Shown: positions 1 through 5,369, numbered from the stretch's first letter. The stretch: 5,369 bases of DNA from an uncultured Dyadobacter sp. (GCA_946481035.1 CAMLNK010000371.1:1-5369), one strand, 5' to 3'. A program made the numbers and translations. Notes: a model not told the origin generated them from the sequence alone.

Positions 1-101
1 GGATTGATCAGGTCCATTCCCTGCGCTCCGAAAGTTGAAAGTGCCAATGCGGCCGTGGCCCCGTGGAGGAAACTACGGCGGTTGATATTGAAAGTGTTCA
101 T
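1..101 (-). CDS. N-terminus of a Tat-exported protein (partial, runs off left edge)
   Basis: Only the first 33 codons are inside the window. The start is the ATG at 101, and the reading frame stays open to base 1. The N-terminus has a twin-arginine signal: NRRSFL at residues 7-12, then a hydrophobic, Ala/Leu-rich stretch (about 14-25) and a small-residue region around FGAQG, where cleavage is plausible. The protein is therefore probably exported folded across the inner membrane. In Cytophagales, similar starts are common on secreted Gfo/Idh/MocA-type oxidoreductases and sugar isomerase-like proteins, and the sugar-metabolism context fits. The Rossmann region would lie beyond the edge, so that family is inference only. 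No Shine-Dalgarno sequence precedes the start. The gene is divergent from the plus-strand pair beginning at 263 and points the same way as the sugar importer genes. Confidence 0.75.
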   Translation of the reverse strand, partial: MNTFNINRRSFLHGATAALALSTFGAQGMDLIN

Positions 102-195
102 TCGTGATTTTGATTGGTTTTAGGAAACTGGCAAATGCCATATGGGGGTAAAAGGGCAGGGAGCGTAGCGTTTTACTTTTAAGCGGGGATTATTT

Positions 196-203
196 TACAT
201 TTG
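196..203 (+). promoter_or_regulatory. Candidate Bacteroidota -7 promoter element
   Basis: TACATTTG is an exact match to the Bacteroidota housekeeping -7 consensus TAnnTTTG. It lies 59 bases before the ATG at 263, which would give a leader of roughly 50 nt for the two-gene plus-strand unit. No clear TTTG -33 element is visible at the usual distance; that stretch is a T-rich sequence around 171-180. The rest of the 102-262 gap between the divergent genes has no other strong signal. There is only a short imperfect palindrome at 129-140 and no convincing promoter for the leftward gene. Confidence 0.5.
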
Positions 204-262
204 CCGGACCTACGACACTCAACTTCCTGCATTCGATATGGTACCCGTTATCTCCCGATTGT

Positions 263-709
263 ATGGACTTGGAATTTTATCCCGTTACACACCAAAAAAG
301 CTATCTCCTATTTGAATTTGAAAGCATTAGCGAGACTAAATGTATTAAAAAACGTGTAGAATTTGCTGTACTAAGCAGGACGGCTCAGCTCTACAATCTC
401 GCCCTGACAGACGTTGACCATGAAGGATCTACATCGGACGTTGTTGTTAGTGACAATGCGGATATGCCTAAGGTTATGGCTACCGTTATACATTGTCTGC
501 TTCAATTTTTCGAAAATCATCCATTAGCAACGGTACTTGTCAGAGGAAATTCTCCCGCGCGCACGAGATTGTATCGGGCAGTAATCAGTCGCGAGATTTC
601 AAAAGTCAAAAATTTTCTGGAAATTTATGGAACGGATGGCTATGTAAACGAGCCGTTCCGCATTAACACTCACTATGAAGCATTCTTCATTAAATTGAGG
701 TCGGTATGA
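263..709 (+). CDS. DUF6934-like protein of unknown function
   Basis: This encodes 148 residues with no signal peptide or membrane segment, so the product is likely cytoplasmic. It resembles the DUF6934 family by recall: a beta-rich start with LLFEFES (15-21) and KRVEF (30-34), then YNLALTD (44-50), then VVSDNADMPKVMATV (61-75), and the characteristic basic block SPARTRLYR (97-105). Length and start agree with that family, and no in-frame start lies upstream. No biochemical function is known to me. The ART-R-LYR block with the conserved acidic and polar positions could form a nucleic-acid or nucleotide binding surface, but that is speculation. Its stop overlaps the start of the next gene (ATGA at 706-709), so the two are co-transcribed and translationally coupled. 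Hand count over 301-660 gives about 42% GC, clearly below the sugar-importer genes, which suggests separate acquisition. Confidence 0.8.
   Translation: MDLEFYPVTHQKSYLLFEFESISETKCIKKRVEFAVLSRTAQLYNLALTDVDHEGSTSDVVVSDNADMPKVMATVIHCLLQFFENHPLATVLVRGNSPARTRLYRAVISREISKVKNFLEIYGTDGYVNEPFRINTHYEAFFIKLRSV
697..709 (+). promoter_or_regulatory. Ribosome binding site and ATGA coupling junction
   Basis: GAGG at 697-700 sits five bases before the ATG at 706, and that ATG overlaps the preceding TGA stop as ATGA. A Shine-Dalgarno-like site inside the end of the upstream gene, together with the overlap, supports the small downstream reading frame as a genuine coupled gene. Confidence 0.65.
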
Positions 710-915
710 ACGATACAATAGACAAGAGCAAACGCAGACGTCCGAGGGAAGTGAAATACTATCCGTCAGTGGAAGCATGTACTCAGGCGAAATTGGAAGA
801 CGCTATGAAATTTCTTGAAGGTATGGACTTGTCCCCAATACTCGGCCCCGGCTACGAGTGCATGACTTTTAAAAACTTGCCACATTCTCCTTCGTCACCA
901 GCTGAAAAGGAATAA
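706..915 (+). CDS. Small basic hypothetical protein, coupled partner of the DUF6934-like gene
   Basis: This encodes 69 residues that I do not recognise. There is a basic cluster KRRRPR at 9-14, a probable short helix at about 22-39 (VEACTQAKLEDAMKFLEG), and a Pro/Ser-rich tail (59-66). There is no membrane segment or signal peptide. Support for the gene is the ATGA overlap with the upstream gene and a GAGG motif at the right spacing. The final 15 or so codons (from 869) lie on the opposite strand of the binding-protein gene's 3' end. That gene's C-terminus there is family-like, so the tail of this small protein is probably a fortuitous extension, perhaps created when the module came to rest next to the importer. 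A small basic or antitoxin-like partner role is possible but unproven. Confidence 0.6.
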   Translation: MNDTIDKSKRRRPREVKYYPSVEACTQAKLEDAMKFLEGMDLSPILGPGYECMTFKNLPHSPSSPAEKE

Positions 916-1804
916 GTACCTCCTTCTCAAACGCCTCTTTCTTAGCCGCTTTCACGGCTGTTTCAATCGCTTTTCCACCTTGCTCTTTGGCATTCTGGAA
1001 AACGGTCGCGTCTAATGTTCCTTTCTTCACAGCTTGCAATGCATCGGGAATAGCGTCTACGCTTACTACGAGCACCTTGCCTTTCAGACCTGCGGCTTCC
1101 AGTGCTTTCACGGCGCCCATACCCATTTCATCGTTTTGGGCGAAGATGGCGTTGATTTTGTCGCCATAAGATTGGATCCAGTTTTCTGTGAGGGACATTC
1201 CTTTGGCGCGGTCCCATTCGCCGGTTTGCTCTGCGAGCAGTTTTAGGCCCGGGTTGGCTTTCAGGATCTCTTTCGCACCATTGTCACGCCGGATTTGCGC
1301 GGCCTGGCCCATGAAACCGTGCATCATGAGCACATTGCCCTTGCCGCCCAGTTTTTCGGCAATATACTTCATGGCTATGCGTGCCGATTCGGTATCGTCC
1401 GACCCTACGAATGCGGTAGGCTTTGCAGAAGTCTCGGAGTTGACGTTGATAATGGGGATCTTTGCGTCCATGGCCAGTTTGACGGCCGGGGAGCTCGCTT
1501 CCACTTCACAGGGATTCATGATGATCGCGTCCACGCCCTGACCGATAAAGCTCTCTACCTGCTCCACCTGCTTCAATGCCGAGCGCTCCGCGTCCACGGT
1601 GATCAGTTCCACACCCATTTCCTTCGCTTTCGCCTCCATGGCATCACTCACATTTACGATAAACTCGTTTTGCATGCTCAGCATCGTAGCGCCGATCACC
1701 AGTTTGTCGTCGCTGCCTTCGCCGGATGCTTTGTCTGATGATTGATTACAGCCCGCCAACAAAACTGTCGCGATAAGGGTAGCAAAAATTACATTACGTT
1801 TCAT
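869..1804 (-). CDS. Sugar ABC transporter substrate-binding lipoprotein (RbsB/Peripla_BP_4 type)
   Basis: This 311-residue periplasmic binding protein captures a monosaccharide or polyol and delivers it to the permease. The N-terminus is a lipoprotein signal: KR at 2-3, a hydrophobic core, then lipobox LAGC with Cys19. The residues after Cys19 (NQSSD) show no clear surface-export signal, so a periplasm-facing anchor is likely. The body is a type I sugar-binding fold. It has VDAIIMNP (91-98), VGSDD (133-137), R172/R173 in the region equivalent to the ribose-contacting Arg of RbsB, FAQNDEMGMGA (221-231), VSVDAIPDALQAVKKG (247-262) with D250, and ATVFQ (266-270). These positions match the ligand pocket of ribose/inositol/rhizopine binders, but they do not settle the sugar. 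The length is normal. It is the last gene of the importer, whereas the binding protein usually comes first. Its 3' end overlaps the convergent small gene by 47 bp. No Shine-Dalgarno precedes the ATG. Confidence 0.93.
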   Translation of the reverse strand: MKRNVIFATLIATVLLAGCNQSSDKASGEGSDDKLVIGATMLSMQNEFIVNVSDAMEAKAKEMGVELITVDAERSALKQVEQVESFIGQGVDAIIMNPCEVEASSPAVKLAMDAKIPIINVNSETSAKPTAFVGSDDTESARIAMKYIAEKLGGKGNVLMMHGFMGQAAQIRRDNGAKEILKANPGLKLLAEQTGEWDRAKGMSLTENWIQSYGDKINAIFAQNDEMGMGAVKALEAAGLKGKVLVVSVDAIPDALQAVKKGTLDATVFQNAKEQGGKAIETAVKAAKKEAFEKEVLIPFQLVTKENVASF

Positions 1805-1819
1805 AAAACTATGTCATTA

Positions 1820-1847
1820 AGCCATCGGCGGTCGGCCGTCGGCGGTC
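1820..1847. repeat. GC-rich heptad repeat, four units of RGCNNTC
   Basis: Four consecutive 7-bp units are AGCCATC, GGCGGTC, GGCCGTC and GGCGGTC. They share RGC at positions 1-3 and TC at positions 6-7 while varying at 4-5. The sequence can also be read as two 14-bp near-copies (12 of 14 identical). It sits about 16 bp upstream of the binding-protein start, in the untranslated gap after the permease. The unit shape matches the AT-rich heptads in the ATPase/permease gap, apart from C instead of A at position 7. Confidence 0.75.
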
Positions 1848-1879
1848 AGATTTATATTTAATATTCAAATCAATATCAA

Positions 1880-1914
1880 CTCCATCTTCCCCTCCTCCAT
1901 CCTCCTTTCCTCCT
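1880..1914 (-). other. Polypurine tract with three AGGAGG cores downstream of the permease stop
   Basis: On the transcribed strand this 35-base stretch is all purine except at two positions (1884 and 1899). It contains perfect AGGAGG cores at 1909-1914, 1901-1906 and 1891-1896. It begins three bases after the permease stop and ends about 75 bases before the binding-protein start, too far to be that gene's ribosome binding site. A minute open frame (ATG at 1900, stop at 1865, 11 residues) has AGGAGG at good spacing, but it is too short to call. The remaining 1848-1879 stretch is AT-rich without a clear signal. Confidence 0.6.
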
Positions 1915-1917
1915 AAC

Positions 1918-2850
1918 TCAATCCTTCTTCCCAACCCCATCCAGCACCACCGCGCCTATGATAATTACCCCCATTACTACCTGCTGATAATAGGAAGTCA
2001 CATTCAGCAAATCGAGACTGTTACTGATCACCCCGATGAGCAATGCGCCGATCAATGTGCCGGTCATGGTTCCGGTGCCGCCCGAGGTGCTGGTACCACC
2101 GATAATCGCGGCGGCGATCGCATCCAGCTCAAAGCCTGCACCGGCATTGGGCTGACCGGTCGTAATGCGCGATGTGAGCAGAATGCCACCCAATGCAGAA
2201 AGCAGTCCGCAAATGGTATATACCCACATCTTGACACGGCTCACGCGTATACCCGACGCGCGCGCAGCGGGCTCGTTACCCCCGACCGCGTACATGTAGC
2301 GCCCGAGGATGGTTTTGTTCAAAACAACCGAACAAACTGCGAATGCGATGAGCAGGATAATGATAGGAAACGGAATCCCCGCGATGTTGCCTCCGCCAAT
2401 GAAATTGAACTCGTCCGAAAGGTTTGAAACCGGCCGTCCTTTACTAAGGATCAATGCTAACCCCCGGCCGATGGTCATGGTTCCCAACGTGACGATGAAT
2501 GGTGGTACTTTGCTTTTGGTAATGACCAGGCCATTGAAGGCACCCATCGCAGAACCTGCGCCCAGGCCAACAAGCAGTGGTACCACGAGCGGAAAGGTAT
2601 CGGGATGCGCGAAGCTCGCGGCAGCCACACCTGTTACCGCTACCATCGAACCCAGCGAAAGATCGATACCACCCGTAATGATCACAAAAGTGACACCGAA
2701 CGCCAGCAATGCATTGATCGACACCTGGTTACCGATAATCAGCAGGTTTGAAATTGTAAAAAACTTCGGCGTACTTAACGCCAGCACGACACATATCAAT
2801 GCAAATGCGAGAAAGATGCCATACTGGCCTATTTTGGAGAATCTGTTCAT
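1918..2850 (-). CDS. Sugar ABC transporter permease (RbsC-like, BPD_transp_2)
   Basis: This 310-residue polytopic inner-membrane protein forms the translocation channel of the importer. Hydrophobic segments at roughly 12-26, 45-58, 67-80, 88-110, 117-136, 160-177, 208-228, 243-251, 262-280 and 290-304 are consistent with the 8-10 helices of the RbsC/AraH/XylH family. Family landmarks are TGGIDLSLGS (59-68), the cytoplasmic ATPase-coupling loop GRYMYAVGGNEPAARASGI (183-201) and ELDAIAAAIIGGTS (241-254). Length is close to E. coli RbsC (about 320). The ATG at 2850 begins with a short charged N-terminus before the first helix, as expected. An A/T-rich stretch rather than a Shine-Dalgarno precedes it. 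The gene lies between the ATPase and the binding protein, with unusually long structured gaps on both sides. Confidence 0.94.
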   Translation of the reverse strand: MNRFSKIGQYGIFLAFALICVVLALSTPKFFTISNLLIIGNQVSINALLAFGVTFVIITGGIDLSLGSMVAVTGVAAASFAHPDTFPLVVPLLVGLGAGSAMGAFNGLVITKSKVPPFIVTLGTMTIGRGLALILSKGRPVSNLSDEFNFIGGGNIAGIPFPIIILLIAFAVCSVVLNKTILGRYMYAVGGNEPAARASGIRVSRVKMWVYTICGLLSALGGILLTSRITTGQPNAGAGFELDAIAAAIIGGTSTSGGTGTMTGTLIGALLIGVISNSLDLLNVTSYYQQVVMGVIIIGAVVLDGVGKKD

Positions 2851-2861
2851 ATTTTAAATTT

Positions 2862-2979
2862 GGCTTTAGGCGTTAGGCTGTAAGCAATAGGCCATAAGCT
2901 ATAAGCAAAAATGATTTTAAACCAAAAGCATATCGAAGTATATCGCTCATAGCTCATAGCTTACAGCCTACCGCTTATA
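2862..2979. repeat. Inverted arms of 7-bp-phased repeats around an AT-rich core
   Basis: The left arm, from 2862, reads GGCTTTA, GGCGTTA, GGCTGTA, AGCAATA, GGCCATA, AGCTATA and a terminal AGC: six and a third heptads of RGCNNTA. The right arm, about 2945-2979, carries the reverse form as GCTCATA, GCTCATA, GCTTACA, GCCTACC and GCTTATA. The arms pair as a perfect 12-bp stem (2874-2885 with 2959-2970) and an inner 13-position stem (2894-2906 with 2945-2957). The two mismatched inner positions become G-U pairs only in the minus-strand transcript, the one that carries the importer. The loop of about 38 nt (2907-2944) is AT-rich. The element fills most of the gap between ATPase stop and permease start, so it could affect mRNA stability, termination or permease translation. 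Confidence 0.8.
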
Positions 2980-2983
2980 CCCC

Positions 2984-4486
2984 CTACGCCACCGCATACC
3001 GCATGATCACCTCCTGCGTCGCTTCTGCTCGGGACAACAGCGCGGTTTGTTTACCTTTGGATAAAACCAGTATCCGGTCGCTAAGGCCGAGGATTTCCGG
3101 TAGTTCCGATGATATCATGATGATCGCCATGCCCTGGTCTGCCAGGCTGCGGATCAGTTTGTATATTTCAAATTTCGCCCCGACGTCCACGCCGCGCGTC
3201 GGCTCGTCGAGAATGATGATTTCGGGTGAAGCGAGCAGTACTTTGCCGATGACGACTTTCTGCTGGTTCCCCCCGCTTAAAAACGTTACGTGCTGACCGG
3301 CACCGGCCGTTTTGATCTTCAAATCGGCAATCATTTTTTCGGTGACCGATTGTTCACTGTGTGTGTCGATAAAACCGCCTTTGCGGTGATTATTCATGCT
3401 CGAAAGCGTGATATTGTCTTTGACCGACATCCTAGGAATAAACCCAAGCCCCTTCCTGTCCTCGCTCACATACCCGATTCCCCGGTCGATCGCCTCGCGC
3501 GGCGTACGTGCACGAAGCGGCGATTCCTTAATATTGATCTCCCCCTCATCCCACTGGTCCAACCCAAATATAGCCCTTGCTATTTCCGTCCTACCAGCGC
3601 CCATTAATCCCGCTAAACCTAATATTTCGCCGGATTTTACATGAAAACTGATATTTGAAAACTTACCCGCGCTGCCCAGGTTCCGTACCGAAAGTACTTC
3701 CTGCCCAACCGGCTGCGTCGCTTGCGGGAACATCTGATCGATCTCCCTGCCCACCATCATCGCAATCAATGCATTCTGGTCGAGCTCGGCGGCGGGTTTA
3801 GTACCAATGTATTTCCCATCGCGGAGCACGGTAACAGTGTCCGAGATCCGGAATATCTCATCCATTTTGTGGGAAATGTAGATAATGCTCACGCCCTCGG
3901 CCTTCAAATCGCGAATGATCTGGAACAATGTCCCCACCTCTTTGTCCGAAATGGCCGAAGTCGGCTCGTCCATAATGATCACCTTCGCATTGTTCGAAAT
4001 AGCCTTCGCGATCTCGACCATTTGCATCTGCGCCACGCTGAGGTGTTTCATTTTCGCTTTTGGAGCAATACTACCCCCCATTTTATCCAGCAATGCAGCC
4101 GCACGCTGATTAATTTCCGAGTCATTGAGCCAGCCCGACAGTACTCCGCTTTTTCCCGAAACTTCTCTTTCTCTTCCCAAAAAGATATTCTGCGCCACCG
4201 TCAGTTCGGGAATGATGAGAATTTCCTGGTGGATCATGGAAATACCCTTTTTCAAGGTTTCATTCACATTGCTGCCGATCAGGTTCTCGTTTTCAAGCAA
4301 AACTTCACCTGAATCGGGCGTAACCAATCCGATCAGTATTTTCATGAAAGTCGATTTCCCGGCTCCATTTTCACCCATTAAGGCATGCACTTCGCCTTTT
4401 TTCAGGTCAAAATGGATATTATCCAGCGCTTTGACGCCGGAGAACGACTTGGAAATTTCTTTAACCCTCAGAATGTAATCGGACAT
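2984..4486 (-). CDS. Sugar ABC transporter ATP-binding protein, two ABC domains (RbsA/MglA-like)
   Basis: This encodes 500 residues, the normal length for CUT2-family ATPases (RbsA, MglA, XylG), which power uptake from the cytoplasmic face of the membrane. Domain 1 (about 1-245) has Walker A GENGAGKST (38-46), Q-loop Q87, a variant signature LSVAQ (149-153), Walker B VIIMDEPTS (169-177) and H-loop H206. Domain 2 (about 264-500) has the degenerate Walker A GLMGAGRTE (293-301, Arg replacing the catalytic Lys), SEDRKGLG (341-348), a canonical signature LSGGNQQK (403-410), Walker B IIILDEPTRGVD (423-434) and Ser in place of the H-loop His (ISSELPE). This asymmetry is usual for the family, so one active ATP site is expected and nothing is broken. 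The ATG at 4486 gives the standard family N-terminus. The start is preceded by a 14-bp hairpin and no Shine-Dalgarno. The sugar is not determined. Confidence 0.95.
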   Translation of the reverse strand: MSDYILRVKEISKSFSGVKALDNIHFDLKKGEVHALMGENGAGKSTFMKILIGLVTPDSGEVLLENENLIGSNVNETLKKGISMIHQEILIIPELTVAQNIFLGREREVSGKSGVLSGWLNDSEINQRAAALLDKMGGSIAPKAKMKHLSVAQMQMVEIAKAISNNAKVIIMDEPTSAISDKEVGTLFQIIRDLKAEGVSIIYISHKMDEIFRISDTVTVLRDGKYIGTKPAAELDQNALIAMMVGREIDQMFPQATQPVGQEVLSVRNLGSAGKFSNISFHVKSGEILGLAGLMGAGRTEIARAIFGLDQWDEGEINIKESPLRARTPREAIDRGIGYVSEDRKGLGFIPRMSVKDNITLSSMNNHRKGGFIDTHSEQSVTEKMIADLKIKTAGAGQHVTFLSGGNQQKVVIGKVLLASPEIIILDEPTRGVDVGAKFEIYKLIRSLADQGMAIIMISSELPEILGLSDRILVLSKGKQTALLSRAEATQEVIMRYAVA

Positions 4487-4499
4487 AGCAGAATCGAAA

Positions 4500-4547
4500 C
4501 TGAGGCTTTAACCTCTCCCGCCATGCAGGATCCGGTTAAAGCCTCAG
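4500..4547 (-). terminator. Perfect 14-bp stem-loop, probable terminator or attenuator
   Basis: CTGAGGCTTTAACC at 4500-4513 is the exact reverse complement of 4534-4547, with a 20-nt loop that includes GGATCC. Two more A-T pairs form beyond a single mismatch. On the minus strand it follows the oxidoreductase stop by 20 bases and is followed by TTTCGATTCTGCT and then the ATPase ATG. The U-rich tail is weak, so termination may be partial. Since only 13 bases separate it from the ATPase start, no promoter fits between them, and the ATPase must be transcribed through this structure. That favours attenuation or a processing/stability role over a simple operon end. Confidence 0.65.
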
Positions 4548-4567
4548 ATTATGAATGCATTATTGGA

Positions 4568-5369
4568 TTAACCCTCCCAATGTACGCCGGTGTCTTTCCA
4601 GCTTTTGGAAGCCGCCGAATCGAGTACCGCTTCGCACACTTTCTGTGTTTCGTACGCGTCTTTGAATGTCGGGGAGCAAGGTTTGCCGGTTTGCAGGCTT
4701 TCGAAGAAATCGGCTGCCTGGTGTACGAACGAATGCTCGTAACCAATGCTGGTCCCGGGGATCCACCAGCGCTTCATATAAGGCTGGTCGCCGTCGGTAA
4801 CCAGGATCGAACGCCATCCGCGCACGATCGACTGGTCGTTGTGATCGAAGTATTCGAGGCGGTTCATATCGTGCAGGTCCCAACGAATAGAAGCATGCTC
4901 GCCATTGATTTCAAAAGTATAAAGCGCCTTGTGACCGCGTGCGTAACGCGTAGATTCGAACAAGCCCAGTGAACCGTTATCGAAGTGGCAGTGGAAAATA
5001 CAAGCGTCGTCGATGCCCACTTTTTGTACTTCGCCGGTACCTGCGTGCTTGCGTTCTTTGATAAACGTCTCAGCTACTGCCGATACATCCTTGATACCGC
5101 CATTGATCCACATCGCGGTGTCGATACAGTGCGCGAGCAAGTCGCCGGTAACGCCGGAACCCGCTGCGTCCACGTCGAGGCGCCAGGTCGCGGTACCACC
5201 CTGCGGTACATCCGGACTAATCGTCCAGTCTTGCAGGAAGTTGGCACGGTAATGGAAAATGCGGCCCAGTTTACCCGAATCTACGATTTGTTTCGCCAGC
5301 GTAACCGCAGGCACACGGCGGTAGTTGTACCAAACCGTGTTTTTCACACCCGCAGCTTCAATGGCATCC
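4568..5369 (-). CDS. Gfo/Idh/MocA-family NAD(P)-dependent oxidoreductase (partial, 5' end outside window)
   Basis: About 267 C-terminal residues are visible. The frame is open to the right edge, so the GTG at 5347 is an internal Val codon and not a start. The motif GDLLAHCID holds Asp and His four residues apart, matching the catalytic D172/H176 pair of B. subtilis inositol dehydrogenase IolG. By that alignment about 100-120 N-terminal residues are missing, including the NAD(P)-binding Rossmann fold and the EKP-type catalytic Lys. The YNYRRVPAV segment near the edge and the C-terminal dimer-forming sheet region ([14 protein letters not shown], then [18 protein letters not shown]) are typical of sugar/inositol dehydrogenase homologues. 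The enzyme probably oxidises or reduces a cyclitol, sugar or keto-sugar in the cytoplasm. Its position just ahead of the importer suggests it acts on the imported compound. Family assignment is firm; the substrate is unknown. Confidence 0.92.
   Translation of the reverse strand, partial: DAIEAAGVKNTVWYNYRRVPAVTLAKQIVDSGKLGRIFHYRANFLQDWTISPDVPQGGTATWRLDVDAAGSGVTGDLLAHCIDTAMWINGGIKDVSAVAETFIKERKHAGTGEVQKVGIDDACIFHCHFDNGSLGLFESTRYARGHKALYTFEINGEHASIRWDLHDMNRLEYFDHNDQSIVRGWRSILVTDGDQPYMKRWWIPGTSIGYEHSFVHQAADFFESLQTGKPCSPTFKDAYETQKVCEAVLDSAASKSWKDTGVHWEG

Noticed and set aside
129..140. Imperfect palindrome TGGCA-AA-TGCCA in the divergent gap
   Set aside because: Five-base arms are easily produced by chance, and there is no second copy or adjacent promoter to suggest an operator.
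840..859. Short inverted repeat (ACTCG/CGAGT with GC inner pairs) just past the binding-protein stop
   Set aside because: It was considered as a terminator for the importer operon, but the stem is short, the inner loop is strained and no U-run follows on the minus strand.
1295..1738. 147-codon His-rich plus-strand frame opposite the binding protein
   Set aside because: The His/Leu/Arg-rich composition is typical of an antisense reading of this gene, and the minus-strand protein is clearly genuine.
2309..2857. 182-codon plus-strand open frame opposite the permease
   Set aside because: It is antisense to an unmistakable permease, its translation is low-complexity (Met/Pro/Thr-rich) and it resembles no family.
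2862..2979. Heptad array considered as a CRISPR or tandem satellite
   Set aside because: Units are 7 bp, contiguous and degenerate, without spacers of constant length and without cas genes, so it is not a CRISPR array.
3722..4312. 196-codon plus-strand open frame opposite the ATPase
   Set aside because: It mirrors the codon structure of the ATPase gene, contains no recognisable domain and has no ribosome binding site or partner.
4385..4972. 195-codon plus-strand open frame spanning the ATPase start, hairpin and oxidoreductase end
   Set aside because: It crosses two real genes in antisense and shows no family features, so it is most likely a chance frame in GC-rich DNA.
5345..5347. GTG as a possible start of the oxidoreductase
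   Set aside because: The frame continues upstream to the window edge with a plausible helix (DAIEAAG), and the essential Rossmann half of the enzyme would be missing if translation began here.

Overview
The window looks like chromosomal DNA of a Bacteroidota bacterium, most likely a Cytophagales/Spirosomataceae-type organism such as a Dyadobacter or Spirosoma relative. This is inferred from four things. The starts of the sugar-uptake genes lack Shine-Dalgarno sequences. One promoter candidate matches the Bacteroidota -7 element TAnnTTTG exactly. A Tat-signal protein begins in a style common in that group. A DUF6934-like protein, a family I know mainly from Bacteroidota, is present. No rRNA, tRNA, CRISPR array or transposase is visible.

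Right to left on the minus strand (5369 down to 869) runs a sugar uptake and metabolism cluster. It holds the C-terminal two thirds of a Gfo/Idh/MocA-family NAD(P)-dependent oxidoreductase, then a complete CUT2-type (ribose/inositol-like) ABC importer: a two-domain ATPase (RbsA-like), a permease (RbsC-like) and, last, a lipoprotein substrate-binding protein (RbsB-like). The binding protein should capture a monosaccharide or polyol in the periplasm, the permease and ATPase should import it, and the dehydrogenase probably acts on it or a related compound. The exact sugar cannot be read from the sequence. A further minus-strand gene starting at 101 and running off the left edge encodes a Tat-exported protein.

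The three gaps inside this cluster are the most unusual part. The oxidoreductase/ATPase gap holds a perfect 14-bp hairpin ending 13 nt before the ATPase start. The ATPase/permease gap (133 bp) is filled by degenerate 7-bp repeats, RGCNNTA, arranged as two inverted arms around an AT-rich core. The permease/binding-protein gap (113 bp) carries a GC-rich version of the same heptad, RGCNNTC, and a polypurine tract with three AGGAGG cores.

Between the Tat gene and the importer lies a plus-strand two-gene unit (263-915) of lower GC. It is a DUF6934-like 148-aa protein translationally coupled (ATGA overlap) to a small basic 69-aa protein. The small gene overlaps the 3' end of the binding-protein gene tail to tail by 47 bp. 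The unit interrupts an otherwise all-minus-strand region and looks like an inserted accessory module of unknown function.
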